A DNA stretch of 64,000 nt from Scleroderma bovista (GCA_037178675.1 JAYMGJ010000105.1:62001-126000); one strand, 5' to 3'. Shown: positions 45,502-55,869, counted from the stretch's first letter. The notes: generated by a model not told the origin, from the letters alone. Numbers and translations are program-made.

Positions 45502-46382
45502 ATGAAGCTCGAGCTGGACAAAGGTGGCCAGAAGCAGTACAGAGATTATTCAACCGATTTTTCGAAGAAAACCCAAACATCACTGGGTGGTAGGCAAATG
45601 GAAATGGACAGCGTCATATTAGAGATTGAAAGAGCGCTGATGCAAGAACCTGTTCATTCCCCGGAGTTTCCCAACCTCCTAACACGGCTTTCGGACGCAT
45701 TTTTGCAACGTTCAAACTTTACAGGACCCAAAGATCCACAGGACATGAGGAATGGAATTCATTACTTCGAGCTGGCACTGGCACTACGAGAAAGTAGCTC
45801 CTGGTTACATTCCCCCCAGTCCCCCATGGATCATCCCCACTATCCATATAGATGTCCTTATCCATTTTGTGCACGCTTGTTCAGCACACTAGAACACCAG
45901 GTACGTGTCTTCATTTCACTTGCCATCTTCCTATGACATTTTCATGGCCGATCACCATACCCCTCAGACTCGTCACATCCGCACACACACCGGCGAGGAG
46001 CCCTTCATGTGCACTTTCCCTGGCTGTGAAAAAATCTTTTCTCACTCAGGCGCGCTCACTCAACACTCCCGAATTCACAACAATGACCATAGTACTGCTG
46101 GCTCAAGTCATGGTAGCAAGAATTGGTCCAAAATCAAGCCAGATAATACCATTACCGAAGACCTAGAATCTGCTATCAATCCATACTCTTTCGGTCGAAC
46201 TGAGCGTCGAATTGACAATTCCAATGCCCGCGCCAAGAACAAGGCAACAAGTCGCGCAAACAGTGATGATGAGGTATGTATGCTCTGTTGAAATTGGCAA
46301 GTCGTTCGTAGTGATATCTTGCTAATTGACGCGTTTACTTTAGTCCCGAGAGCTACACACTATCCGCAGAGCGATTACATAA
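45502..46382 (+). CDS. CreA/Mig1-like two-finger C2H2 protein with TPR-like N-terminus
   Basis: Exons to 45900, 45968-46273 and 46344-46382 join in phase. The start could be the ATG at 45502 or 45598. The N-terminal part ([30 protein letters not shown]) looks like one repeat of the TPR arrays found beside CHAT domains in agaricomycetes. Two C2H2 fingers follow, [21 protein letters not shown]... and [19 protein letters not shown]. The intron splits LEHQ from TRHIRTH. The finger spacing and the [10 protein letters not shown] linker match the CreA/Mig1 glucose repressors from memory. In the second finger HSGALTQH replaces the usual RSDELTRH, so DNA specificity is probably changed. Confidence 0.7.
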
Positions 46383-46400
46383 CACACGCTCCATCACAAC

Positions 46401-46409
46401 ATACGATAC
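46401..46409 (+). repeat. Left target-site duplication of the LINE
   Basis: ATACGATAC occurs here and at 52358-52366, flanking the LINE exactly. It lies 18 bp after the zinc-finger stop codon. Confidence 0.7.
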
Positions 46410-46499
46410 GACTCGGAGCGCGGATCAGTGCGCCTTGTCTTGTTACCATAACCATCTGGAAATTTTCCCACGGGAAAAACTAGAGGTCTGGTAGTAAAG

Positions 46500-48071
46500 A
46501 TGGAGTGCAATGATAGTCTCGCGAGTCATCACGAACGCAGTGTTAAACGCCTTCGTACTGAGGGCCCTAACCCCCCTCACCGCAAAGACCCGCCGACTCT
46601 TTCCAACCCCAATGATGGATGCAGGACCCTTACCACACTAGTGGCAACGTCCCACCCACCCATCCCTGACACGCCCTCAGACGTAGACCAGGAAATGGAG
46701 GAGCAACCCGAAATCAGTACATCCAAGCCCAGTGGGGATGTCGATGACGAGGATGCCTTCCCACCCCAAGCACCCAAAAGTGGTGAATTGCACACGCAAG
46801 CAGAATGTCTCGTGACCCTACACAAGATCCTCGAGAGCGCCATGGATACCCTGAACAAGCTATCCATCCACGCTGTACTCCCAGAACGCACTACCAGCCT
46901 CGTGCAGGAACTATACCGCCGGACAAAGGCAACAATGCCTGGCGAACATGGATCATCTGAATCTGACGACATACTGTCTGCGATCAGAAAGCTGGCCAAG
47001 GACGTAGAGGACCTCAAACGCACTGCCCCTAAACCCCCGCCACCCGCTCAAAACCCAACCAGACCCACAGATGTCTTCGCCACGGGCCCTACCATCCGCC
47101 CTAATCCAAAGGCCCCCAAACCAGCGCAACCCCCACTCAATAACCCATGGCAACGCCACCACCCCGCTCGCCTCGTACTACAGATTCCCTCCACAGTAGA
47201 TCCCAATGATCGCCTAATGGGTATTAAGGCTGTAGAGGCGACTAATGCGGCGCTAGCACAGCACACCAAGGCCACTATTATCGCAGTCAAGTGGAACGAC
47301 AAGGGCAACTGTATCGCAATCTCTCATCCTGACTTCACGGCCTTGGACTTGGCCCCATTCGGTAACACCATCGCAGCCGTCATTACCGGACAAGACAACA
47401 TCGAGTGCACCGCCATCCCGGACAGAAAATGGCACCGCATAATAATGAATGGAGTAGACACGGGTAAAACGGATATAGACGAGGACATCGAACTAACCCA
47501 ATTCCAGGGACGCCGCCCGGAGGAAATACTCAAAGAACTACAGACTAACAACCCATCCCTGGCCACCACGACCATTACAGAGGCAAGATGGCTAACGCGC
47601 CCCGAGAATCTACGTGAGAAAACTCATTCCTCAGTAATACTAACCGTTTCATCGCAGGAAGATGTTGACTTTCTCCTACGCCACGTACGAAGAGTGGTTA
47701 TGTATGGCAGGCTTGCGTCATTCGCCCGCTACCAAGACACAAAGCCAGTAAAACAATGCACGAACTGCTGGTCCTACGGCCACATTAAATGCAACAAAGA
47801 CCCCAAGTGCAGAACTTGCGCCGGTGAACATACAGAAACTGACCACGCTTGCCTGGAATGCCCCACGTCCGAAGACAATCGCATGAACTGCAACCACCTA
47901 CCTACGAAGTGTGCCAACTGCAAAGGGCCCCACCCTGCCGACGATACAAAATGCCCCTCAAGAATGGCCATCACTGGTACTACCCGCACTCCACCCAAAG
48001 GTGGCCGCCTACTCCGTAACAACCCCACCTCCAACAACAACCGCGACACCCCCGGCGCAACCTCTTTATGA
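46500..48071 (+). CDS. LINE ORF1, gag-like nucleic-acid-binding protein
   Basis: It is 523 residues, ATG at 46500. A helical stretch near residues 95-180 (LVTLHKILESAMDTLNKL, DILSAIRKLAKDVEDL) could trimerise. Three Cys/His clusters lie near the C-terminus: CTNCWSYGHIKCNKDPKC, CRTCAGEHTETDHAC and CANCKGPHPADDTKC, resembling gag zinc knuckles. It would coat the element RNA. Its TGA (48069-48071) overlaps the ATG of ORF2 in an ATGA, a pattern that suggests translational coupling by reinitiation. Confidence 0.88.
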   Translation: MECNDSLASHHERSVKRLRTEGPNPPHRKDPPTLSNPNDGCRTLTTLVATSHPPIPDTPSDVDQEMEEQPEISTSKPSGDVDDEDAFPPQAPKSGELHTQAECLVTLHKILESAMDTLNKLSIHAVLPERTTSLVQELYRRTKATMPGEHGSSESDDILSAIRKLAKDVEDLKRTAPKPPPPAQNPTRPTDVFATGPTIRPNPKAPKPAQPPLNNPWQRHHPARLVLQIPSTVDPNDRLMGIKAVEATNAALAQHTKATIIAVKWNDKGNCIAISHPDFTALDLAPFGNTIAAVITGQDNIECTAIPDRKWHRIIMNGVDTGKTDIDEDIELTQFQGRRPEEILKELQTNNPSLATTTITEARWLTRPENLREKTHSSVILTVSSQEDVDFLLRHVRRVVMYGRLASFARYQDTKPVKQCTNCWSYGHIKCNKDPKCRTCAGEHTETDHACLECPTSEDNRMNCNHLPTKCANCKGPHPADDTKCPSRMAITGTTRTPPKGGRLLRNNPTSNNNRDTPGATSL

Positions 48072-51000
48072 GGGGACAACATACCAAACCCATCAAAATC
48101 CTACAACTCAATGCAAACCGCAGCAACCCAGTTTGCCACGCTATCTTAAATGCCACGGTAAATTCAGTTGATATAATTCTCTTGACTGAGCCATGGTTTG
48201 GTCATATAGGTAATGACCAGCGCGGCCCAGTAGCGCTAAGTGGATGGAACCCGATCCTGCCTCTCCAACCAGTCCCCGAAGACCTAGTCCCGCGCACGCT
48301 GGCCTACTACAGGCGCAGAGAGGACTTCCACGTCACGCTCCGCTCGGACCTGGTTTCAGACGCTGACATACAGGTGTTGCAGGTGGACCAGCCGCCGCAC
48401 CCCCCCACAATCATAGTAAATATGTACAACCAGCGGGCTGGAGACAACAACAACAGCTGGTCTGTAGACCGTCTCCGTAACATCGCCCTCCCAGAAAATG
48501 TCCCGGTAGTCGTGTCCGGCGACTTCAATATGCACCACCCATTGTGGGCCATCGACGAACCGCAACCCGACCACAGGACGGAGACATTCGTAGAGTGGCT
48601 GACGGACAGACACATGACCATGTGCAACGACAAAGGGACACCCACCTTTCTCTCGCACTGTGGCAGGGCCACGTCGGTCCTTGATCTCACGTTCGCCAAC
48701 AACGCCGCACATGCAGCCAACTCTGTCCTCGAATGGAGGGTAGCACCTGAACTAGCACACGGATCCGACCACTACCCCTTAATGTGGACAATAGACTATG
48801 GAGCGGTGGCACTGGAAAATGTCACAGCCCAGAGGTTCAGGTGGAGAGGGTTGAAAGACGACATCCCGAAGAAGTGGAAAACTGCATACAAGTCTGAGGT
48901 CGAAGACCGCGCGTGGGCCTTCAGAGGTCTGCATGATGAGAGGCCCTCTGCACTGGCCCTGGACATCGCGACACAAGAGCTGCACAACGCCGTACAGGCC
49001 GCCATGGAGGCACACATTCCCAAGCGGAAAGACAGCATCCGCGCACGCCCGTGGTGGACACCGGAGCTGACGCAGGCGTATGACTACTTGCACGACCTGA
49101 GAAGGTCGGCCCAAATCTTCCTAAACGTTGTTGAGGAAGAAGCTACCGACACCCTGGTGCTAATCAAAAGGACCAGGAACAGACTGAAACGTCTCACGAA
49201 GGCAGCCAAGAGAAAGTGGATCAACGACGAACTGGAAAAGGCGGCACCAGATGACATATGGGCGTTCACCAAATGGCCCAAAGGTATCCGTCAGTACCCT
49301 TCCCCCCCCATCAACCAAGGCCAGGGCCTACCGGCCGCAGTATCACACGAAGGCAAGTGCAATGCACTTCGTAACACACTGTTCCAACCCCCCCCACCCA
49401 TCCACGCCGACCCCACAGAACTCGTACATACCCACCCTGACGACATCGCCTGGGAACCTGTTTCATATGCAGAAGTCCGTAGAGCGATATTCGCCCCGAA
49501 CCAACACAAGGCACCAGGCCCCAGTCAGATCAGCTACATGGCTCTCCGGTGGGCGTGGTCCGCTGACCCCGTCCCGATATTCCTTCTGATCAGCAAGTGC
49601 GCCAATGCTGGGTACCACCCCCAGGTATGGAGAAAGACGGTAGCAGTAGCACTACGCAAGCCGAAGAGACCGGACTACTCCAACCCTCGTGCCTACCGCC
49701 TCATTCAACTGGAAGAGTGCCTAGGCAAAGTCCTAGAATCGGTCATCGCCCGCCGCCTCTCCCACATGATCCACAAACACAACCTAGTCCCCGCTACACA
49801 ATTCGGAGGCCGCCCAGGTAGCTCAACAGTTGATGCGGCACTCACGTTCACCCACGACATAGAAGCAGCCCGCAACCATGGGCTAGTCACTACTAGCCTG
49901 ACCCTCGACATTAAAGGTTTCTTTGACTATGTTAATCATGACAAACTGACGTCTATCATGCGCAGAAAATGGCTACCGCTACCCATGGTCAAGTGGGTGA
50001 GCTCGTTCCTGTCGAACAGAGAGGCCGCCATCTGTTTAGATGGTCGCGTATCGGACTCCAGGCCTGTTGAAAACGGCATCCCACAAGGATCACCCATCTC
50101 CCCTGCGCTGTCAATCCTGTATGCATCCCCGGTGTATGAGGAATTTCAGGCGAGACTAGCCGCAAGATACGTCCACCAAGCGCCACCCTCCGCCAGACTC
50201 ACCCCCACTACACTCGTCGGCTACATTGACGACGTCAATATGTACAACTCTTCAACCAGTCTACAACAAAACATAATCGCCCTACATGCTGACTTCGTGA
50301 CCGTAATGCGCATACTGCACGGTCTTGGCTTCTCAATCGACTTCGTCAAGTGTGAACTCACACACTTTACGAGAAAACACAACATCACCTTCCCTGACAT
50401 CATTCTCCCCGGCCCAGACGGAGACGTCGTTGTGTCCCACCGCGGCACTATGAAGTGGCTCGGCATCACGTTTGACTCGAAACTGCTCTTCAATGAACAC
50501 GTAAAAACAGCCACCAACAAAGCTGAAAACATCGCGAAGGGACTGAAGATGCTCGGAAACACAATCCGAGGCCTACACCAACGACTCCTCCGCACCATAT
50601 ACGGCGCATGTGTACGGAGCGTAATGACATACGCCAGCCCAGTCTGGTGGGACGGTAAGAAAAAACACGCTAACAAACTTACTAGGGTACAGAACGCCTG
50701 CCTCCGCCACATCTGTGCGGCGTTCCGCACCACCCCAATACACGCACTAGAAATAGACAGCGCCACCCCCCCAATCCCCCTCGTTCTCGACCGCCTCAGC
50801 AGCAACGCCGCTTCAAGAATACACAAGCTAGCGCATACCAACCCCATACACCTCAGACTTCCTCGAGAATGGCATGGCTATGATCTTACATACCCAGCAC
50901 CCGCACTCCCACCAGACAAGTTCCACCCGAGGAGCAGGAAACCCCCCAAAACGACCTGCCTGACCAGACTTGCTCTGCGCTCCTCACCCGCCATCCCCCA

Positions 51001-52078
51001 CATAGACATCTTCGCCATCTCCCCATGGTCTCACACCATAGCCACGTTCTCACCCCGCCTATCAATCAGAAGTACAAACTACGAAGACGACAAAGAGAAA
51101 GCCGCCGAAGCTCACATCAAGTACGTCCGCGGCTTCCAGTCGGACCCGCTGCATATCCTGGCCTATTCAGACGGCTCTCTGCGCAAAGACGACACCGGCC
51201 AACAAAGCGCAGGAGCTGGGTGGATAGGATACCACGGCCTGCACAACATCTTCCAGGGCTCCAAACCCCTGGGACCGTGCGTGGAAATCTACGACGCGGA
51301 AGCCACTGCCATCAACGCTGCACTAAAGGCCGCCATCGACTACGCAACGGAACACAACGTCACACACATCCACATCTTCGCTGACAACCAGGCTGCCGTA
51401 CAAACCGCGTTTGACGTCGTACCGGGATCGTCACAGCATGTCAACCTCCACACCCGCTCCCTCATAATCTCCTTCCTCGAATCCTCAAACCAACATTATG
51501 TCGAAATCGCATGGACGCCTGGACATAAAAAGATCGTTGGTAATGAACGTGCGGACACGCTAGCGAAAGCAGCGACAGAAATCGCAGTGGAAACCCCACC
51601 CATATCCCTCTCCCACGAGAAAGCGCAGTCCCGCCAACACCTTATCACGTCTTGGACAACGGAGTGGCACAAACAACTCCAGCGCCCAAGCGCATTGGTG
51701 CAAGCCAATAGATTCGCGCCAGCCCTGAAGCCCCGGGAACACTTCACCCACACACCCCGCAACCTATACGGCCGCCTCATCCAATCCCGCACAGGCCACG
51801 CCTTTATGGGCGAATACTACAACAAACACGTCCCCACAGAAGACCAGTCCTGCCCTTGCGGCGAACCCATACAATCACGCGACCACATCCTCGCCGCATG
51901 CCCCACCTACGAAGATCAACGCCAAACCCTCAAGAAAGCATCGGAGGATCTAGTCACGTCAGACATTCTTGGCACCAAGGACGGCATCGATGCACTCATA
52001 AGCTTCTTACGAACAACCAACGCGTTCAAAAAACAAACCCCTCCCGCGCCACCCGAAGTACCTCCAGTACCACAATGA
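48068..52078 (+). CDS. LINE ORF2: endonuclease, reverse transcriptase, RNase H
   Basis: It is 1336 residues. The AP-type endonuclease comes first with ILQLNANRS, LLTEPWFG, VVSGDFNMHHPLW (near residue 150), VLDLTFANN and GSDHYPLMW. The RT follows with APGPSQISYMAL, SLTLDIKGFFDYVNH (catalytic Asp), NGIPQGSPISP and the active site GYIDDVNMY near residue 718. RNase H has AYSDGSL, DAEATA, FADNQAA and GNERADTLAKA, all four acidic positions present. A final Cys/His motif is CPCGEPIQSRDHILAACP near residue 1261. It would nick the target and prime reverse transcription there. No stop or frameshift was seen. Confidence 0.95.
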   Translation: MRGQHTKPIKILQLNANRSNPVCHAILNATVNSVDIILLTEPWFGHIGNDQRGPVALSGWNPILPLQPVPEDLVPRTLAYYRRREDFHVTLRSDLVSDADIQVLQVDQPPHPPTIIVNMYNQRAGDNNNSWSVDRLRNIALPENVPVVVSGDFNMHHPLWAIDEPQPDHRTETFVEWLTDRHMTMCNDKGTPTFLSHCGRATSVLDLTFANNAAHAANSVLEWRVAPELAHGSDHYPLMWTIDYGAVALENVTAQRFRWRGLKDDIPKKWKTAYKSEVEDRAWAFRGLHDERPSALALDIATQELHNAVQAAMEAHIPKRKDSIRARPWWTPELTQAYDYLHDLRRSAQIFLNVVEEEATDTLVLIKRTRNRLKRLTKAAKRKWINDELEKAAPDDIWAFTKWPKGIRQYPSPPINQGQGLPAAVSHEGKCNALRNTLFQPPPPIHADPTELVHTHPDDIAWEPVSYAEVRRAIFAPNQHKAPGPSQISYMALRWAWSADPVPIFLLISKCANAGYHPQVWRKTVAVALRKPKRPDYSNPRAYRLIQLEECLGKVLESVIARRLSHMIHKHNLVPATQFGGRPGSSTVDAALTFTHDIEAARNHGLVTTSLTLDIKGFFDYVNHDKLTSIMRRKWLPLPMVKWVSSFLSNREAAICLDGRVSDSRPVENGIPQGSPISPALSILYASPVYEEFQARLAARYVHQAPPSARLTPTTLVGYIDDVNMYNSSTSLQQNIIALHADFVTVMRILHGLGFSIDFVKCELTHFTRKHNITFPDIILPGPDGDVVVSHRGTMKWLGITFDSKLLFNEHVKTATNKAENIAKGLKMLGNTIRGLHQRLLRTIYGACVRSVMTYASPVWWDGKKKHANKLTRVQNACLRHICAAFRTTPIHALEIDSATPPIPLVLDRLSSNAASRIHKLAHTNPIHLRLPREWHGYDLTYPAPALPPDKFHPRSRKPPKTTCLTRLALRSSPAIPHIDIFAISPWSHTIATFSPRLSIRSTNYEDDKEKAAEAHIKYVRGFQSDPLHILAYSDGSLRKDDTGQQSAGAGWIGYHGLHNIFQGSKPLGPCVEIYDAEATAINAALKAAIDYATEHNVTHIHIFADNQAAVQTAFDVVPGSSQHVNLHTRSLIISFLESSNQHYVEIAWTPGHKKIVGNERADTLAKAATEIAVETPPISLSHEKAQSRQHLITSWTTEWHKQLQRPSALVQANRFAPALKPREHFTHTPRNLYGRLIQSRTGHAFMGEYYNKHVPTEDQSCPCGEPIQSRDHILAACPTYEDQRQTLKKASEDLVTSDILGTKDGIDALISFLRTTNAFKKQTPPAPPEVPPVPQ

Positions 52079-52240
52079 GACTTCACTGACCCCCTCTTCT
52101 AGGACACGATCAACACCGCGTAGCTCCCTCAAGCTGCCAGCGCGCCCAAAGCAGCAACCCCCCCGCCCCTCCCGAAGTATCTTCAACACAACGCTGTCAC
52201 CATACTGACCCCCTTTTTCCCCTCTAGGATATGTTCATAC
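51995..52240 (+). repeat. Imperfect tandem repeat at the LINE 3' end
   Basis: The segment from about 52035 (CCCTCCCGCGCCACCCGAAG, then CACTGACCCCCTCTTCTAGG) is repeated from about 52155 (CCGCCCCTCCCGAAG, then ACTGACCCCCTTTTTCC and TCTAGGATATG). The period is about 125 bp. It straddles the ORF2 stop codon and the 3' UTR. Confidence 0.65.
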
Positions 52241-52357
52241 CCATTAGACCAAATCATCCATCACACGCAACCGGAGTGCCCTCCGAGGATACCCAACAAG
52301 ACTACATACATAGCTGTCCTACAAATATACGTTATACATAATATCTTAGTTCCCCAA

Positions 52358-52366
52358 ATACGATAC
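52358..52366 (+). repeat. Right target-site duplication of the LINE
   Basis: ATACGATAC, identical to 46401-46409. The next bases (TCTCCTACGGCC) are the continuation of the host sequence that was downstream of the zinc-finger gene. Confidence 0.7.
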
Positions 52367-53122
52367 TCTCCTACGGCCTGTGGCACCGCGTCTTAGCACT
52401 GTTTGTTTGCTTGCAGCGGTATACAAATTTGGAATTCTCTCTCTCGGAGCGCGGATCGTTTCTTTGTTGCCTTTCTAGTCTCACTCGTTCCTTGTAACAT
52501 GTATAGGTTACTCTTGTACTGTCCAACAATACCTTACACTCTTATCCTCGATTCTGCAATTCTCACAGGTTCTATAGGCCCCCTGAAGCTCCCTACAAGG
52601 TCCAGCCACCCAGATCCACCCTCAAATAGGCAAACTTTTGGGGTCGAGTACATAGGCATGATGAACTAACATTACGGCCGACTAAGTACGCCATGTACAA
52701 TATGCCCCGGACAGCGGTCACCCAGTTTGTGGTAGCATTGAAACGGCGATCGAAAATCTCTTATTTGCAGTTTGCAGTAGCCTACACTAAGTTAGTGAGC
52801 CCACCAACAGGGCACAATGTTGAAACGGAGAAGGAAACGTCAGAGGTTCAAAAAAGCGTTACGGTTTTCCAGTTGCAGTGGGCTTGTTTTAAACTTGTTT
52901 TACATAAACAAAATGGTAGGAGACATCATTTCAACGGAGATAATAAGCTAAGTAACCGGTTATAATGCACAGATGTACGTGGGTGTGGCGTCCGCATATT
53001 AGGTGTAGTATAAAGCCAGTCAGAACATAAAAACATCATCATTCAGAAGTCGAGGGGGCTCCGTTATCTATTACTAATTGTGATTCACGATTAGGGAGAA
53101 GGGACGATAACTCTGGTAATTC
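52367..53122. other. Flank between LINE and F-box pair
   Basis: 52372-52422 is the repeat shared with 36985-37030. No gene supported. From about 52965 the sequence is the start of the 2.8-kb duplicated unit (ATAATGCACAGATGTACGTG). Confidence 0.5.
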
Positions 53123-54840
53123 CTAGGCCATAGAAGTAAGTAAAGTGACGGGTTTCATAATGACAGCAATGCATACCAACTGCGATAGAGAAGACGATGA
53201 CAACGACAGATCCACCAGCGTCCGGAGTGGAACTCCCGGTATATCCAAGAGGCAAATCCCCCCTAGTAATTCATAGACGGTCAAAAAGGGGCTAGGATCT
53301 ATGACCTCTTCCGTGAAGCCTTGATCAACACGATCAAACAGAAATTGGCAATCAGTGAATACGGCATTTAACATCGGTCGACCTGCCAACTTTCGCTGCT
53401 CTAGCCACTGTACAAGATCTTCAATGAAGGGTGAATCAGAGTAAATTATCATATCACAGAGCGTCAGGGATTTTAACACCTCCCAGTGGTCTGCAGAGCG
53501 TAAGCCGCCCACGTTCGTCCTGAAGAGATCCAGAGGTATAGCCATAGTGTGCATCTCCACGTGATGCAGGTTTGGGAATACCAAGAATACAACCTCAGCA
53601 TCATCAACTCCCAAGGTATAAGATGGGGCTTGCAACACAAGACGTTGGACATGGCAGAATTTGGATTCGAACCCATGGAAGACGGTGGATGGCCAGTCAG
53701 TTAGATGGACAGCAGTGAAGTGCAAATACAAGAGTTGGGGAGCGACAAGGGCCGAAATTAGTCCTCTCGGATGCCTAACCTTGAGTGTAAGCGATGTTAG
53801 GAATGGCAGAGAGATGCTATCTGGTTGAAGTGAAGGATAATCGGAACACTCAATATTGAGAGTGGTCAAATTCTGAGATGACAGTAAGGACGGGAGTACC
53901 ACTGGTCCAAAATGGCCATGAGAGAACCGTAATGAGAGATTTGTGATTATTTGGCCAGGAGGGAAGTCATCCATGGGAATGAGGGGCCAGAGCTCCAGGC
54001 TTTTCAGAGAGGGGGCGTTTTCTGGCCTTAAGAAAGCGGGGTACTGCATATTTCCATTGGATATGATAATAGTGTGGAGGAGAGAAGGGAACTTCAAGAG
54101 ATTGATTTTGTCTAGGATGACTCGCATGCATTCGTGACTATTCATGCGGATAACAAGTGTACGCCAGCGATAGACATGCGGTACGATGACATCGATAAAG
54201 GAAGAAAGTTCAGCAGGTGTTCTCCAAAATTGAATGGTGATGTGCAATGGATACTGCCGACTCCTTGCCACCTGTGCCCTCAGGAGGGACATATTCGTCC
54301 AACTAGGGTTGAGGTCAATATTACTCCAAAAATTCGGAAAGGAGAGGATGATGTCTCTCCAAGCGCGTGACACCCTTGCCAGTTCCCTTATTATATAGTC
54401 ACAAAAAGGAAAATATGCGAGTTCGAGCACATAGAAAATGATCTCGGGGGGAAGGGAACCGATGGGGGATGGCTTGGTGCGTACGAGATCCTCTAGCCTA
54501 GACTTATGGGCTTCAATTGCCACGCGAACGCTGGAAAGCCGTTCGTGAAGGTCGCGCTCTTCCTTCTCTAGTCGCGCCAATTCAGACCGCACTTGAGCCA
54601 ATTCATCCATGACTATTGTGTCCCGCAGAGCAACGTTGCTTGGCAGTCTGTTGACTAGAGCATCGACCATTCACATCTAGGTTAGTTTTCTATGTGACCA
54701 TCGAACTAGACATCACATACCTGTTGATATGTTTCCGTTTGTCTCCTCTAGGTAGACCAAAGACTCGATGGAAGATAATCGTTCCCTTCTGACTACGTTG
54801 TTGGCTTGTTGGCTTGGCAGTTAACCCAATATTCGTGAGA
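52965..54840 (-). repeat. Tandem duplication unit A (F-box-like gene with flanks)
   Basis: It matches 55735-57620 in the same orientation. Shared flanks include ATAATGCACAGATGTACGTG at the 3' side of the gene and the ATTCACATCTAGGTTAGTTT segment upstream. Identity looks near 90 percent by eye. The unit spacing is 2780 bp. Confidence 0.85.
53123..54670 (-). CDS. F-box-like protein with N-terminal coiled coil, copy A
   Basis: A single-exon gene of 515 residues with ATG at 54670. A coiled coil (ELAQVRSELARLEKEERDLHERL) at residues 22-60 leads into an F-box-like segment PIGSLPPEIIFYVLELAYFP near residue 70 and RELARVSRAWRDIILSFPNFW. The remainder has leucine-rich character (LTSLTLKVRHPRGLISAL, VQRLVLQAP). 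This coiled coil plus F-box plus LRR layout is common in agaricomycete F-box families; such proteins recruit substrates to SCF ligases. The last residues differ from copy B because of a one-base indel near 53145. Confidence 0.8.
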   Translation of the reverse strand: MVDALVNRLPSNVALRDTIVMDELAQVRSELARLEKEERDLHERLSSVRVAIEAHKSRLEDLVRTKPSPIGSLPPEIIFYVLELAYFPFCDYIIRELARVSRAWRDIILSFPNFWSNIDLNPSWTNMSLLRAQVARSRQYPLHITIQFWRTPAELSSFIDVIVPHVYRWRTLVIRMNSHECMRVILDKINLLKFPSLLHTIIISNGNMQYPAFLRPENAPSLKSLELWPLIPMDDFPPGQIITNLSLRFSHGHFGPVVLPSLLSSQNLTTLNIECSDYPSLQPDSISLPFLTSLTLKVRHPRGLISALVAPQLLYLHFTAVHLTDWPSTVFHGFESKFCHVQRLVLQAPSYTLGVDDAEVVFLVFPNLHHVEMHTMAIPLDLFRTNVGGLRSADHWEVLKSLTLCDMIIYSDSPFIEDLVQWLEQRKLAGRPMLNAVFTDCQFLFDRVDQGFTEEVIDPSPFLTVYELLGGICLLDIPGVPLRTLVDLSLSSSSLSQLVCIAVIMKPVTLLTSMA

Positions 54841-55734
54841 ACGTATTGAGCTTTTTGGACAAACACCCAGCACGACGTTGACCACACTGCAAGTCCACTA
54901 GAAAAAGGCCGTCGTTGACGGCGAGACAGGCTATGGTCTCTGTCAACCCAAAATTCGTCACATCGGGCTCTATCTCATTTTGACAACAAAGCCAAACAAC
55001 GCTCTCTTTATTCCGCTGGTTGCACAAGCACTTCAGCCCAGAAGGTGCACATATCAATTCGAACGGTCCGCTACGTGGCACCCACCGAGGCAAGAACAGC
55101 GGCTTGGCGGGCGATCCGATCTGGATAAGTGCCTCGACGCGCTAGACCCTTCAACTCTTCCTCCACCATTCCCAGTCATAGACGTCCGCTTTCTTCGGAT
55201 GACTACAGACTCTCCCAGTATTCATTTAGACACATACACTGGCACGTACTATACAATGCACATGCTAGCAATCCCCTTCCCTCCAGGCTCCTTACCCCGT
55301 AATCATTATACAATGTTGGACTGTTCTCATATCGTGTCCTGCGCGTCTCCATTCCTCTTCAAGTCTCGCACTTGGAGTTTTACTAAACACACCTCATATT
55401 TTGTGGGCATCGTCTGCGTTTGCATTCTAAACAATGTGGTATATCTCCGATAGTACTCAGATTCGCCCTTTACTACTAATTAAATGATCAGTGTGCCCAT
55501 CATGTACTTGTCCAAGACTTCAAGCTCTCTGCCAAGATAAAATTCGGACTCGAGCACGTTGCCATGTGATGCCAAAAGCTGGGCTGTGGCATAGGTTTGG
55601 GGCATGGAAGCGCAGGTTGGCATGTTTGAATAACCAATGAGCTTGGAGGGGTGCCTGATAGGAGATGCTTGGATCGACCACTTGCAGTTTGACAACATTC
55701 ACTCACATGATGGGAGACATCATTGCAATGGAGA
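54671..55734. other. Region between the F-box-like copies
   Basis: 54671-54840 is shared with the upstream region of copy B. 54841-55734 is unique to this side. A plus-strand open frame at 54980-55453 (157 residues, starts MTTKPNNALFIPL) has no recognised domain; it may be a relic or chance. Confidence 0.35.
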
Positions 55735-55869
55735 TAATGGATTATAATGCACAGATGTACGTGGGTGTGACGTCCGCACATTAGGTGTATAAAGCCGGTC
55801 AGGACACAGTAAAAACATCGTCATTGGGAAGTCGAGGGAGCTCCGTTATCTATTACTAATTGTGAACGA

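Larger units (their letters stand above)
46410..52357 (+). mobile_element. Full-length Tad-like non-LTR retrotransposon (LINE)
   Basis: About 5.9 kb with a 90-bp 5' leader, two intact overlapping ORFs and a 3' UTR without a clear poly(A) tail. It is bounded by a 9-bp ATACGATAC duplication. ORF1 has CCHC knuckles; ORF2 has AP endonuclease, RT, RNase H and a C-terminal Cys/His motif, the arrangement of Tad/I-like elements with RNase H. Both ORFs being intact and the duplication perfect suggest recent insertion. The sequence is more Pro- and C-rich than the surrounding host DNA. Confidence 0.92.

Noticed and set aside
50221..50847. Minus-strand 208-residue ORF inside the LINE
   Set aside because: Antisense of the RT domain; no independent features.
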